Source of the DNA: JANOZM01 sp031429355 | Lineage (GTDB): Bacteria > Pseudomonadota > Gammaproteobacteria > Burkholderiales > Burkholderiaceae_E | Length of the DNA: 61,675 nt | Reading direction: 5' to 3' | NCBI GenBank assembly: GCA_031429355.1 | Contig: JANOZM010000009.1 | Location: 1 to 61,675 of the forward strand | Part shown: piece by piece, positions 1-8,784 of the stretch | Layout: each line of letters starts with the position of its first letter | Numbering within the stretch: position 1 is the stretch's first letter | Program-made: the position numbers and the translations under genes | The notes under the pieces: model-generated | Database searches by the model: none | What the model was told of the DNA's origin: nothing | The model's input: the letters and a program-made list of their open reading frames with translations, nothing else

Positions 1-1141
1 CAATAATATCGCGCAACTCTTTGTAACGCTGCAACGTGGTTTGAACACGGCGCGCAACGCTGTAATGCTCTTCACCAATAATTTGCGGATCGAGCTGGCG
101 GCTTGTTGAGTCCAATGGATCAACCGCTGGGTAAATACCCAACGAAGCGATGTCACGACTTAACACTACGGTTGCATCTAAGTGCGCAAACGTTGTTGCA
201 GGTGATGGATCGGTTAAGTCATCCGCAGGAACATAAACGGCTTGAATGGAAGTAATCGAACCGACTTTGGTCGAGGTAATGCGCTCTTGCAAGCGACCCA
301 TTTCTTCGGCCAATGTTGGCTGGTAACCCACCGCTGAAGGCATACGGCCTAACAACGCCGACACTTCTGTTCCTGCCAAGGTGTAACGGTAAATATTGTC
401 AACGAACAATAAAATATCGCGGCCTTCGTCACGGAATTTTTCGGCCATAGTTAAGCCAGTTAACGCAACGCGCAAACGGTTGCCCGGTGGCTCGTTCATT
501 TGACCGAACACCATCGCTACTTTATCTAAAACTTTGGACTCTTCCATCTCGTGGTAGAAGTCGTTACCTTCACGAGTACGCTCGCCCACACCAGCAAACA
601 CGGAATAACCACCGTAGCTTTTTGCGATGTTGTTAATCAGTTCCATCATGTTTACGGTCTTGCCTACACCCGCACCACCGAACAGACCAATTTTGCCGCC
701 CTTAGCAAACGGGCAAACTAGATCGATAACTTTAATGCCGGTTGGCAACAAATCTACAGAAGGTGACAGCTCGTCAAACTTAGGCGCTTTAGCATGAATC
801 GGGCGACGCTCGTCGGTAGCAATTGGGCCAGCCTCGTCAATCGGGCGACCTAATACGTCCATGATTCGGCCCAAGGTTGCAGTACCTACTGGCACGCTAA
901 TTGGAGCGCCCGTGTTAGATACCGGCATACCGCGACGCAAACCGTCTGATGAGCCCATCGCAATGGTGCGCACTACGCCGTCACCCAATTGCTGCTGAAC
1001 TTCAAACGTGAGACCTTTTTCAGCCAAGCTATTGCCGGCGTCACCTAATGTTAACGCGTCATAAATCTTGGGAAGGCTACCCGCCGGGAATTGAATATCA
1101 ACCACCGCGCCGATGCACTGAACGATTTGACCTTGTGCCAT
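1..1141 (-). CDS. atpD: F-type ATP synthase beta subunit (3' end outside window)
   Basis: Catalytic beta subunit of the F1 sector, which makes ATP on the cytoplasmic side of the membrane. The frame is open from the ATG at 1141 to the window edge, giving about 380 of the usual 465-470 residues; the C-terminus is cut off by the window. The protein opens MAQGQIVQCIGAVVDIQFPA. The Walker A motif GGAGVGKT lies near residues 154-161, followed by the conserved GERTREGNDFYHEM and Walker B-like ILLFVDNIYRYT segments. It lies 48 bp downstream of atpG and is the last atp gene visible; atpC is expected beyond the window. Identification is certain. Confidence 0.98.
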   Translation of the reverse strand, partial: MAQGQIVQCIGAVVDIQFPAGSLPKIYDALTLGDAGNSLAEKGLTFEVQQQLGDGVVRTIAMGSSDGLRRGMPVSNTGAPISVPVGTATLGRIMDVLGRPIDEAGPIATDERRPIHAKAPKFDELSPSVDLLPTGIKVIDLVCPFAKGGKIGLFGGAGVGKTVNMMELINNIAKSYGGYSVFAGVGERTREGNDFYHEMEESKVLDKVAMVFGQMNEPPGNRLRVALTGLTMAEKFRDEGRDILLFVDNIYRYTLAGTEVSALLGRMPSAVGYQPTLAEEMGRLQERITSTKVGSITSIQAVYVPADDLTDPSPATTFAHLDATVVLSRDIASLGIYPAVDPLDSTSRQLDPQIIGEEHYSVARRVQTTLQRYKELRDII

Positions 1142-1189
1142 TTTCTAAATCCTTGTTGTGTTTCTTACTGTTGTCAGTTTAGTGACGAT

Positions 1190-2059
1190 TTAAACTGCGG
1201 CTGCGCCGCTCACAATTTCTGCTAATTCTTTTGTAATCGCTGCCTGTCGTGCCTTGTTATAAGACAACTGCAAGTCATCGATGACTTCTTTTGCGTTCTC
1301 AGAAGCTGACTTCATTGCCACCATACGAGCGCTTTGCTCGGAGGCCATGTTTTCGGCTACTGCTTGATAAACTAATGCTTCGATATAACGGGTTAACAAA
1401 TCGTCCAGCACCACTGCTGCATCGGGTTCGTAAATGTAGTCCCACGAATGTTCACGTGTTTCTCCGCCTAATTTCTCGGGCGATAGTGGTAACAACTGCT
1501 CGACCACTGGCTCTTGCTTCATGGTGTTAATAAAGCGGGTGTAGCACAAGAACACGCGATCGATTTCGCCTTTTGCAAACGCATCCAATTGCACCTTAAT
1601 TGGCCCAATGAATTTGTCGAAATGCGGGGTGTCGCCCATTTGCGTTAAGTGCGAAACAACTTTTGCACCGATACGATTCATAAAGCCAAAACCCTTGTTG
1701 CCGATGGCGGTCACAATGACAGTGTCGCCTTCTTTTTCAAGTTCTTTTAACTTCACGGTAACTGCACGTAAGACGTTGGTGTTTAAGCCGCCGCACAAAC
1801 CTTTGTCAGTCGTTACTACAATCAGACCGGCCGCTTTGACGGTGTCGTTATGAATGAGAAACGGATGACGATACTCGGGGTTAGCCGAAGCCAACTGTGC
1901 TGCGATGTTACGAATTTTTTCACTGTAAGGACGGGCTTTGCGCATCCGCTCCTGTGCTTTACGCATCTTGGAGGCGGATACCATTTCCATCGCTTTTGTG
2001 ATCTTGCGCGTATTTTGTACGCTCTTGATCTTAGTGCGAATTTCTTTTGAGCTAGCCAT
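1190..2059 (-). CDS. atpG: F-type ATP synthase gamma subunit
   Basis: Central rotor shaft of F1, coupling proton-driven c-ring rotation to catalysis in the alpha3-beta3 head. The 289-residue length is normal for the family. The N-terminal coiled-coil helix reads MASSKEIRTKIKSVQNTRKI, and the conserved C-terminal helix contains ARMVAMKSASENA and LSYNKARQAAITKEL. It lies between atpA (32 bp upstream) and atpD in the standard order. No anomalies were seen. Confidence 0.98.
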   Translation of the reverse strand: MASSKEIRTKIKSVQNTRKITKAMEMVSASKMRKAQERMRKARPYSEKIRNIAAQLASANPEYRHPFLIHNDTVKAAGLIVVTTDKGLCGGLNTNVLRAVTVKLKELEKEGDTVIVTAIGNKGFGFMNRIGAKVVSHLTQMGDTPHFDKFIGPIKVQLDAFAKGEIDRVFLCYTRFINTMKQEPVVEQLLPLSPEKLGGETREHSWDYIYEPDAAVVLDDLLTRYIEALVYQAVAENMASEQSARMVAMKSASENAKEVIDDLQLSYNKARQAAITKELAEIVSGAAAV

Positions 2060-2091
2060 TTGACTTTAGTCTTTACCGTATCAAAATTTGT

Positions 2092-3633
2092 TTAGTATGA
2101 ACCGGTCTTTTTGAAGTCTTTGAGTACTTCGTGCAATTGCGCGTCGATCTCTTTGGTCAACTTCTTGTCACGCTCGATAGCATCTACTAACGAAGCGTAT
2201 TTAGACTTAGTGAAATCGCGTAATGCTTTTTCAGCGGCCAAGGCTTTGTCAGCAGGAATATCATCGAAGTACGAGTTATTCACACCAAACAGAACCAATG
2301 CCATTTCCCAAACTTGTAACGGTTGGTACTGTGGTTGCTTCATTAATTCGGTTACTAAACGACCGCGCTCTAACTGCTTACGGGTTGCTTCGTCGAGGTC
2401 TGAAGCAAACTGCGCAAACGCAGCCAACTCACGGTACTGCGCCAATGCTAAGCGAACACCGCCGCCCAGCTTTTTAATGATGTCGGTCTGTGCTGCACCA
2501 CCCACGCGCGATACGGAAACACCGGCGTTAATCGCAGGACGAACACCGGCGTTAAACAAATCAGATTCTAAGAAAATCTGACCGTCGGTAATCGAAATCA
2601 CGTTGGTTGGAACGAAGGCAGAAACGTCGCCAGCTTGAGTCTCAATAACTGGCAATGCAGTTAGCGAACCTGTTTTACCTTTTACGGCGCCTTTGGTGAA
2701 CTTCTCAACGTAAACCGCATTAACGCGCGCTGCACGCTCTAACAAACGGCTATGCAGATAGAACACATCGCCGGGGTAGGCTTCGCGACCTGGTGGACGA
2801 CGTAGCAACAATGAAACTTGACGGTAAGCAACCGCTTGCTTGGATAAGTCGTCGTACACAATTAACGAATCTTCGCCGCGATCGCGGAAGTATTCGCCCA
2901 TGGTGCAACCCGAGTAAGCGGCAAGGTATTGCATCGCAGCGGATTCGGAAGCAGTCGAGGCAACAACAATGGTGTAATCCATCGCGCCGAACTCTTGCAA
3001 CTTACGCACTACGTTTGCAACCGTAGAAGCTTTTTGACCAATAGCCACATAAACGCAAGTAAGGTTTTTGCCTTTTTGGTTAATGATGGTGTCAATTGCT
3101 ACTGCAGTTTTACCGGTTTGACGATCGCCAATAATTAACTCGCGCTGGCCACGGCCTACGGGAACCATTGCGTCAATCGCTTTTAAACCAGTTTGTACTG
3201 GTTGGCTAACGGACTGACGATCAATAACGCCTGGTGCAACTTTTTCGATAACGTCAGTCATCTTGGCATTGATTGGGCCTTTGCCGTCGATTGGTTGACC
3301 TAATGCGTTTACAACGCGGCCAATCAATTCGGGACCAACAGGTACTTCTAAAATTTTGCCAGTGGACTTAACAACATCGCCTTCGGAGATGTTCTCGTAT
3401 TCACCCAAGACCACCGCACCAACCGAGTCGCGCTCGAGGTTTAGTGCAAGGCCAAATACGCCGCCGGGGAACTCAACCATTTCGCCCTGCATCACGTCTG
3501 ATAGACCATGAATACGGCAAATACCGTCGGTTACCGAAACTACGGTACCTTGGTTGCGCGTGTCAGCGCTAATGTTGAGGTTTTGAATCTTGCTCTTAAG
3601 CAGATCACTGATCTCAGCCGGGTTCAACTGCAT
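2092..3633 (-). CDS. atpA: F-type ATP synthase alpha subunit
   Basis: Regulatory, non-catalytic nucleotide-binding subunit of F1. Its 513 residues are full length. The start MQLNPAEISDLLKSKIQNLN is conserved, the P-loop GDRQTGKT sits near residues 169-176, and the C-terminal helical domain ends FKKTGSY. An AGGAGA ribosome-binding site precedes the ATG. A 64-bp spacer separates it from atpH. Sequence style is typically betaproteobacterial. Confidence 0.98.
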   Translation of the reverse strand: MQLNPAEISDLLKSKIQNLNISADTRNQGTVVSVTDGICRIHGLSDVMQGEMVEFPGGVFGLALNLERDSVGAVVLGEYENISEGDVVKSTGKILEVPVGPELIGRVVNALGQPIDGKGPINAKMTDVIEKVAPGVIDRQSVSQPVQTGLKAIDAMVPVGRGQRELIIGDRQTGKTAVAIDTIINQKGKNLTCVYVAIGQKASTVANVVRKLQEFGAMDYTIVVASTASESAAMQYLAAYSGCTMGEYFRDRGEDSLIVYDDLSKQAVAYRQVSLLLRRPPGREAYPGDVFYLHSRLLERAARVNAVYVEKFTKGAVKGKTGSLTALPVIETQAGDVSAFVPTNVISITDGQIFLESDLFNAGVRPAINAGVSVSRVGGAAQTDIIKKLGGGVRLALAQYRELAAFAQFASDLDEATRKQLERGRLVTELMKQPQYQPLQVWEMALVLFGVNNSYFDDIPADKALAAEKALRDFTKSKYASLVDAIERDKKLTKEIDAQLHEVLKDFKKTGSY

Positions 3634-3697
3634 GAGATGGTCTCCTGATAAATGTCAATAAGTGTTACGTGGTTGTGTAATAAAAACATAAGCGCTT

Positions 3698-4252
3698 TTA
3701 TGCTACCAAGCTGGCTTTTAATTGCGCCAGCTTTCCACGTACCGAAACGTCTGTAACTTCATCGCCAACGCGAATCGACACGCCGCCAATAAGCGAGTTG
3801 TCTACCTTCACGGTGGCTGTAATTTTTTTGCCGTACTTGCTCGTTAACGTAGCAACAATACTTTTTAACTGCTCATCAGACACTGGAAAGGCTGATGTAA
3901 TTTCAGCCTCTAAAGTGGCTTCGTGTTTATTACGCAATACTGCAAAGTGCGTAACAACGCTGGGCAATGTGGTGAGCCGCTCTTGGTTAGACAGCAGCGT
4001 TAAAAAGTTGCGTTGATGCTCGGTAATAGAGCCAGCCGCTTCGCCAACCAATGTCACCAACTGAGCCGAAGACACTTTGGGGTTACCCAACAGTGCTTGC
4101 AACTCGGGTCGGGTAACCACAGTCGACAAACGACCTAACGCGTCAGACCACGATGCCAACGATTTTGCAGTGTCGGCTTCGACGGTTGCATCAGTGGCTA
4201 GTTTAAAAGCCGCTTCAGCGTAAGGTCGTGCAATGGTTAATAGTTCAGCCAT
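3698..4252 (-). CDS. atpH: F-type ATP synthase delta subunit
   Basis: Peripheral-stalk subunit that ties the alpha3-beta3 head to the b-subunit dimer. The 184-residue product has the usual helical N-terminal domain (IARPYAEAAFKLA) and the conserved C-terminal stretch SLIGGVSIRVGDEVTDVSVRG. It starts 14 bp after the end of atpF, which suggests coupled translation. No unusual features. Confidence 0.96.
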   Translation of the reverse strand: MAELLTIARPYAEAAFKLATDATVEADTAKSLASWSDALGRLSTVVTRPELQALLGNPKVSSAQLVTLVGEAAGSITEHQRNFLTLLSNQERLTTLPSVVTHFAVLRNKHEATLEAEITSAFPVSDEQLKSIVATLTSKYGKKITATVKVDNSLIGGVSIRVGDEVTDVSVRGKLAQLKASLVA

Positions 4253-4266
4253 GGTTGGTCAATTCC

Positions 4267-4740
4267 TTAGCGCAACTCGTTCTTAAGATTCGCTAGCAAA
4301 TCGGCATGCTTTGCAGCATCGACTTCGCGACCTAAGATACGACTAGCACCAGCAACTGATAAGGCAGCTACTTGTTCACGTAACTGATCTTTCGCGCGTT
4401 GCGCAGCCAGACTAGCTTCTTCTTCAGCTTGCTTTTTCGCAGCAGACACAATGCGAGCGGACTCGGCACGGGCTTCTTCGATTAACAAGGCGCCTTGCTT
4501 TTCAGCGGCGCTACGAACTTCGCCAGCACTAGCGCGAGCAGTTTTTAGCTCGGCTTCTACACGGCGCTCAGCAGCGACTAACTCGGCTTTTGCTTTATCA
4601 GCAGCAGCCAAACCATCGGCAATTCGTTTACTACGCTCGTCCAATGCTTTTACAATGGGTGGCCACACTTTTACGGCAACAAAGTACCAAAGCGCAGCAA
4701 ACACAGCCATCTGGACGAAAAAAGTCGCATTAATATTCAC
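4267..4740 (-). CDS. atpF: F-type ATP synthase subunit b
   Basis: Membrane-anchored peripheral-stalk subunit. I place the start at the GTG at 4740 (MNINATFFVQM), not further upstream. An AAGGAA ribosome-binding site lies seven bases ahead of it, and the resulting 157 residues match the family length. One N-terminal membrane helix (about residues 5-25) is followed by a long charged alanine-rich helix (KAKAELVAAERRVEAELKTA) typical of the b dimer. It lies between atpE and atpH as usual. Confidence 0.95.
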   Translation of the reverse strand: MNINATFFVQMAVFAALWYFVAVKVWPPIVKALDERSKRIADGLAAADKAKAELVAAERRVEAELKTARASAGEVRSAAEKQGALLIEEARAESARIVSAAKKQAEEEASLAAQRAKDQLREQVAALSVAGASRILGREVDAAKHADLLANLKNELR

Positions 4741-4891
4741 GACAAAATTCCTTGAAACGTTGAATCGGCGACGAGCATAAAAGCCCGCCGGCACAAGAAC
4801 TCACTACGCTACTTCCAACTACAAACTTCGCAATTGGTGATTACTTGCGGGAACGATGTCGTTACCCAACCTTGCAATCACCGCATTCGAT

Positions 4892-5131
4892 TTACTTGAA
4901 TGGGTTTGCGAAAGCGAACATCATGGCGATACCAACACCGATTAGGAACGCGGCATCGATTAGACCAGCTAACAAGAACATTTTGGTTTGCAATTTATCC
5001 ATCAACTCGGGCTGACGCGCAGCGCCTTCGATGTATTTGCCGCCCATCATGCCGATGCCGACGCAAGCGCCCAAAGCACCTAAACCGATGATCAGACCGC
5101 AGGCAATTGCTACCATGGCAACGTTAGTCAT
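4892..5131 (-). CDS. atpE: F-type ATP synthase subunit c
   Basis: Proteolipid of the proton-translocating c-ring. The 79-residue protein has two membrane hairpin helices. The first contains the glycine-rich GLIIGLGALGACVGIGMMGG, and the second carries the ion-binding carboxylate in the segment LLAGLIDAAFLIGVGIAM; the expected acidic residue is the Asp of LID. The polar loop EGAARQPE is intact. An AAGGAA ribosome-binding site precedes the ATG. An Asp in place of Glu at this site is common in proton-coupled enzymes. Confidence 0.97.
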   Translation of the reverse strand: MTNVAMVAIACGLIIGLGALGACVGIGMMGGKYIEGAARQPELMDKLQTKMFLLAGLIDAAFLIGVGIAMMFAFANPFK

Positions 5132-5216
5132 TTTTAAATTCCTTTTTTACAAATTACTGAGTTAAAAAAACACAACATAAAGAACTGCATACCGCAAATT
5201 TGAATCTACTTCTAAA

Positions 5217-6056
5217 TTAATGCGCTTCGTGAGCTTGACCCAAGTACACCAAGGTCAGCATCATGAAAATAAAGGCTTGCAAGGCAACGATTAGGATGTG
5301 GAAAATTGCCCATCCGAAACCCAGGACAAAGTGCAGGCCAAAGCCCCACCAAGTCGCTGTTGCACCCAACAACGCGATCAGTAAGAACACTAATTCGCCC
5401 GCAAACATGTTGCCGAACAAACGCATACCTAGTGAAATTGTTTTTGCGCCGTATTCAATTAATTGAAGCATTAAGTTAAACGGAGCCAACCACCATTTGC
5501 TACCAAACGGGGCTGCAATTAATTCATGGCCGAAATGACCAAGGCCTTTAACCTTGATGCCATAGTACAGCGAAGCGATCAGTACAACTGTGGACATTGC
5601 CAGCGGCGCGTTTAAATCAGCGGTCGGAACGACGCGGTGATACATGTGCGAAGCTTTTTCGGCACCAAAAATCCAGTGGAATGCGCGGTCGAATAAATCG
5701 ACTGGCAAAAAGTCTAGGCAGTTCATCAAAAGAACCCACATAAATACTGTGAGAGCCAATGGGGCGATGAAGCTAATGTCGCCTTTTACGATGGAACGGG
5801 TTTGCTCGTGAACGAATTCGCAAAGCGATTCGATTGCGCCGGTAAAGCGGCCTGGGGCACCTGAGGTTACGCGCTTAGCGGCACGCATTAACAAAAATGC
5901 AGTTAACAACGCCATTGCAACGGACCAAAACACGGTGTCTAAATTGATGATCGAAAAGTCGACGATGTTTTTTTGCGGATGGCCCGACGTGTTCATGTGG
6001 CCAAGGTGGTGGACGATGTACTCGGTCGGTGTTAGTGCGTTCGAACCTGATGCCAT
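5217..6056 (-). CDS. atpB: F-type ATP synthase subunit a
   Basis: Stator channel subunit that passes protons to and from the c-ring. The 279 residues contain several hydrophobic helices. The essential arginine helix is seen in EYGAKTISLGMRLFGNMFAGE, followed by the last helix pair LHFVLGFGWAIFHILIVALQ. The N-terminal MASGSNALTPTEYIVHHLGH is typical of Burkholderiales. It lies 19 bp downstream of atpI and 85 bp upstream of atpE. Confidence 0.97.
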   Translation of the reverse strand: MASGSNALTPTEYIVHHLGHMNTSGHPQKNIVDFSIINLDTVFWSVAMALLTAFLLMRAAKRVTSGAPGRFTGAIESLCEFVHEQTRSIVKGDISFIAPLALTVFMWVLLMNCLDFLPVDLFDRAFHWIFGAEKASHMYHRVVPTADLNAPLAMSTVVLIASLYYGIKVKGLGHFGHELIAAPFGSKWWLAPFNLMLQLIEYGAKTISLGMRLFGNMFAGELVFLLIALLGATATWWGFGLHFVLGFGWAIFHILIVALQAFIFMMLTLVYLGQAHEAH

Positions 6057-6075
6057 GATTAATCTGTAATTTCGT

Positions 6076-6543
6076 CTATTTGTCGTTTGAACTGGATTGC
6101 GCCAGTTCCTGCGCTTGCTGCTTTGCTGCTTCTGATTCTTTTGCTTCTAACAGCGCTTGCTGCTTTGCTGCCTCGGCTTCTTTTATAACTTTATCGGTTC
6201 TATCGCCGTCAAACCACAGGGCAAATATTTGCGCCTTTAATCCGACAACAAAACCGATCATTACCGCCAACCAACTTGCATCTGGCACAAACTTCAAAAT
6301 CAGCCCAAACGCAAAGATCGTTAAACCAATCTTTGTAAACTCACCTAAAAAAAACACCACCGGATACGATTCAGGCGAACGGCCTTTATGGCGCGACAAC
6401 CGAAAAGCAAACAATGCATTAGGTACAACACCTGCGGCCCCACCTAGAAACAAGCTCCAAGCGGCGTGCGACCCGCCCACCAACGCCGCGATTAGGATGC
6501 CGACACATACGGCCAGTGTTTGAAGCCCAACGGCCATAAACAT
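6076..6543 (-). CDS. atpI: ATP synthase protein I
   Basis: Small membrane protein encoded first in atp operons and thought to help c-ring assembly. I chose the ATG at 6543 (MFMAVGLQTLAVCVGILIAA) because AGGGGAG lies just upstream and the predicted membrane helix begins there; the open frame continues further 5' without a better signal. Four hydrophobic segments are followed by an alanine- and glutamine-rich charged tail (EAEAAKQQALLEAKESEAAK), which contains a short internal repeat of EAAKQQA. In many relatives parB precedes atpI; here a toxin-antitoxin module does. Confidence 0.88.
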   Translation of the reverse strand: MFMAVGLQTLAVCVGILIAALVGGSHAAWSLFLGGAAGVVPNALFAFRLSRHKGRSPESYPVVFFLGEFTKIGLTIFAFGLILKFVPDASWLAVMIGFVVGLKAQIFALWFDGDRTDKVIKEAEAAKQQALLEAKESEAAKQQAQELAQSSSNDK

Positions 6544-6604
6544 GAAAAAAAACTCCCCTAAACGCGTAGCCAACAGTCTGTGCTGCAATCTACGAAGCGC
6601 GCGA

Positions 6605-6634
6605 ATGATAGGAAAAACCCTTACGCTTAGTCAA
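6605..6634 (-). promoter_or_regulatory. Probable sigma-70 promoter of the atp operon
   Basis: Read on the minus strand, TTGACT and TATCAT are separated by 18 bp, about 60 bp upstream of the chosen atpI start. Both hexamers are close to consensus and nothing else in the spacer fits better. Assignment is by sequence only. Confidence 0.6.
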
Positions 6635-7040
6635 TTTTTACAATGTCGCAGCCACACTTGTTGGGCGGGCAAAATTGGGGTTTGTCTGAGACTAGCTGAT
6701 TTGATAGGATTTAATAGCCAATTCGCTTTTATTAGCGAAAAAGCACGACTATTTCGTTGGGTACGATGGGTCGTTGCCTGATTAAGAAGCATAGTTGGAT
6801 CGAGTAGGGATAAAGTTCTTGCGGCGCTATGCCGCCCAAGCGGTAACAGAGTTCGCTTTCGCAGCTCAATGGCTTCGAACTGCTTCCTCCTTAAAGAGAT
6901 CACTCAACGAAAAGCATCGTTTACGATTCTATTCGTGCTTTCTGAATCAAATCTTTCCGCCTCGCGTCAAGAACTTTATTTCATACTCGCGCCTTATTTG
7001 TTAATAGCTGCAACGAACGCATTGTGTTCAGCCCATAAAA
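6635..7040. other. Intergenic stretch, no gene recognised
   Basis: About 400 bp between the atp promoter and the toxin-antitoxin operator. Short open frames on both strands show no recognisable family, no ribosome-binding sites and no membrane or domain pattern. I see nothing here I can support. Confidence 0.5.
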
Positions 7041-7066
7041 AGACTATATTCAGTCCAATATAGTCT
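7041..7066 (+). promoter_or_regulatory. Palindromic operator of the TA module
   Basis: A perfect 10-bp inverted repeat (AGACTATATT and AATATAGTCT) with a 6-bp spacer ends 11 bp before the antitoxin ATG and overlaps the likely -10 element. Phd/YefM antitoxins bind such palindromes to repress their own operons, so this is the probable autoregulatory site. Confidence 0.75.
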
Positions 7067-7077
7067 TGGAGTTCGCC

Positions 7078-7353
7078 ATGCGCTACTCATCACAAATTAA
7101 GCCGATTAGTTATCTTAAAGCCAATGCTGCTGAAGTGTTGTCAAACCTTGCAGAACAGCGTCAGCCAATGGTTATTACCCAAAACGGTGAGGCGAAAGCT
7201 GTCCTGCAAGACATCGCATCATTTGAAGATACGCAAGAAACATTAGCTTTGTTGAAAATCCTTGCGTTGGGAAATCAAAATGTAGCCGTCGGCAAAATCA
7301 AGCCTGCAGCCGAAGTTGTTGCCCGCCTCCGCGCCAAACGATCCACAACCTAA
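7078..7353 (+). CDS. Phd/YefM-family antitoxin
   Basis: Antitoxin of a type II module. I chose the ATG at 7078 (MRYSSQIKPISYLKANAAEV), which has TTGGAG seven bases upstream, over an in-frame start four codons earlier that would lie inside the palindrome. The N-terminal half has the Phd/YefM DNA-binding pattern (SYLKANAAEVLSNLAEQRQP, then VITQNGEAKAVLQDI). The C-terminal part should wrap the toxin. Its stop overlaps the toxin start by one base (TAATG). Confidence 0.9.
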   Translation: MRYSSQIKPISYLKANAAEVLSNLAEQRQPMVITQNGEAKAVLQDIASFEDTQETLALLKILALGNQNVAVGKIKPAAEVVARLRAKRSTT

Positions 7354-7694
7354 TGGTTGGAGCACCCGCCAAGTTCGAAGTTCTGCTTACAGACGGTGCG
7401 GAACAGGACTTAGAAGCTATCCACGACTACATTTGCGAATTCGACTGCGTGGCTAACGCCAACTTTGTGTTGGATGAGGTGATGGACGTAATAGCCAACC
7501 TGTCTAAATTCCCGGAACGCGGTAGCTATCCAAAAGAACTTTTGGGCCTTGGCATCAAAGAATATCGCCAGACCTTCTTCAAGCCTTACCGCGTGATCTA
7601 CCGTGTTGCAGAAAGCCGAGTCATCATCTACTTAATTGTAGATGGACGCCGTGATCTGCAATCAGTGCTGGCAACAAGGCTGCTAGGCGGTTAA
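7353..7694 (+). CDS. ParE/RelE-superfamily toxin
   Basis: 113-residue toxin. The fold signature is clear: an N-terminal helix region (LTDGAEQDLEAIHDYICEFD), LSKFPERGSYPKELLGLG, then EYRQTFFKPYRVIYRV and a C-terminal VDGRRDLQSVLATRLLG. ParE-type members poison gyrase and RelE-type members cleave mRNA on the ribosome; sequence alone does not decide between them, though the helix pattern leans to ParE. It is translated directly from the antitoxin stop. Confidence 0.88.
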   Translation: MVGAPAKFEVLLTDGAEQDLEAIHDYICEFDCVANANFVLDEVMDVIANLSKFPERGSYPKELLGLGIKEYRQTFFKPYRVIYRVAESRVIIYLIVDGRRDLQSVLATRLLGG

Positions 7695-7730
7695 GCAAAG
7701 CGATGGATTTGCTGCTTTATAAAGCTATTA

Positions 7731-8192
7731 CTACTTCTTTTCGTTGGCAATTGCTTTGCGATCGCCCCCAGTAATGATCAAATTAGTACAGTCCGCATTA
7801 AACTTCGCACGAATGCTCTCGTAGTTTTCTGTGTCGGCTTTCATGGCCGCGGCTTGCTGATTTACTGTAGCAACAAACGCATTGTGCTCGCGCGTTTTGG
7901 CATTGAAGTCATCGACTTGTTGCTTATCGGCTCGGTCCACCTTGGCTTGCAATTCGTCTAAAGCCTTTGACCGTGCCTCAGCATCTTTAACCAAACTTAA
8001 ATTTGTTTGCTTATTGCTATCACCTTTAAGTTTTAGGGTGGCAATTTCTGCCTCTTGCTTTAAACAAGAACGCGCTTGATCGCGCGTTGCTATTTTTTTG
8101 GATTTTTGCGCGATTGCATTGGATGGCAGTGTGACGGCAACTATTGCCGTGAAACTAAACGTGAGCGCGGCTAAGAAAGGGTTCTTACGCAT
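7731..8192 (-). CDS. Exported coiled-coil protein, unknown function
   Basis: I set the start at ATG 8192 (MRKNPFLAALTFSFTAIVAV), which gives a normal Sec signal peptide with a probable cut after NAIAQ. The mature part (about 125 residues) is highly charged and helical (RSKALDELQAKVDRADKQQV) with two cysteines, one in DQARSCLKQEAEI and one in FNADCTNLIITG, which could form a disulfide in the periplasm. I do not recognise a named family. It is convergent with the toxin gene upstream. Confidence 0.7.
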   Translation of the reverse strand: MRKNPFLAALTFSFTAIVAVTLPSNAIAQKSKKIATRDQARSCLKQEAEIATLKLKGDSNKQTNLSLVKDAEARSKALDELQAKVDRADKQQVDDFNAKTREHNAFVATVNQQAAAMKADTENYESIRAKFNADCTNLIITGGDRKAIANEKK

Positions 8193-8308
8193 GACAGAAT
8201 TTCTTGAAATTTGACTTGCCAATATCGTACCAAAATTCGGAATTTAGAGGCTGCTTACGAGCGGTACGCAGGCGGTTTCAACATTGAACTTACACTTAGC
8301 GCAGGAAG

Positions 8309-8563
8309 TCACAAACAAAACAATAAAAACGCTCCAGCAATACTAAAGGCAAGCCCGACCCAAGGCGTTATTTGCGCCCAGACAGATTTTTCGGTTGCGA
8401 ACGCGCCGCATAAAATGACAAGAGGAACTGTTTGCAGAAATGATCGCCCCAATTGAGATAACGAAATGGGAAATCGAAAAGCTGATGCATATATAAGGTA
8501 GCCGACATAGGCTACTAAAAGTAATATTGTTAGGTATTTTTGTGTTCTAAAAATGCCAAGCAT
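8309..8563 (-). CDS. Small membrane protein, unknown function
   Basis: 84 residues from the ATG at 8563; a TTG seven codons earlier is possible. Three hydrophobic segments are visible (LTILLLVAYVGYLIYASAF, LQTVPLVILCGAFA, WVGLAFSIAGAFLLFCL). No family recognised. The ribosome-binding site is poor, so expression is uncertain. Confidence 0.5.
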   Translation of the reverse strand: MLGIFRTQKYLTILLLVAYVGYLIYASAFRFPISLSQLGRSFLQTVPLVILCGAFATEKSVWAQITPWVGLAFSIAGAFLLFCL

Positions 8564-8784
8564 TGGGGTCAATTTATTGAGCAAGGCGTTGTGTCCTTTT
8601 CAGTTATTCTACTTTACCTGACGTATAACTCAATCCCTTAAAATTAAGGTCTGAAACAAATGTCCTTGCACACTGCACAAAACAAATTACAAGGCTAAAT
8701 CGCTTGCCCTTAGCAAAACCAGAACAATTGAGACCACAAGGTATCTGATGCGAATTGAGCTAGGACGAATCATTTACTGCTTGC

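Noticed and set aside
6631..6903. Minus-strand open frame near the atp promoter
   Set aside because: It includes the promoter hexamers of the atp operon and reads as random, arginine- and leucine-rich sequence.
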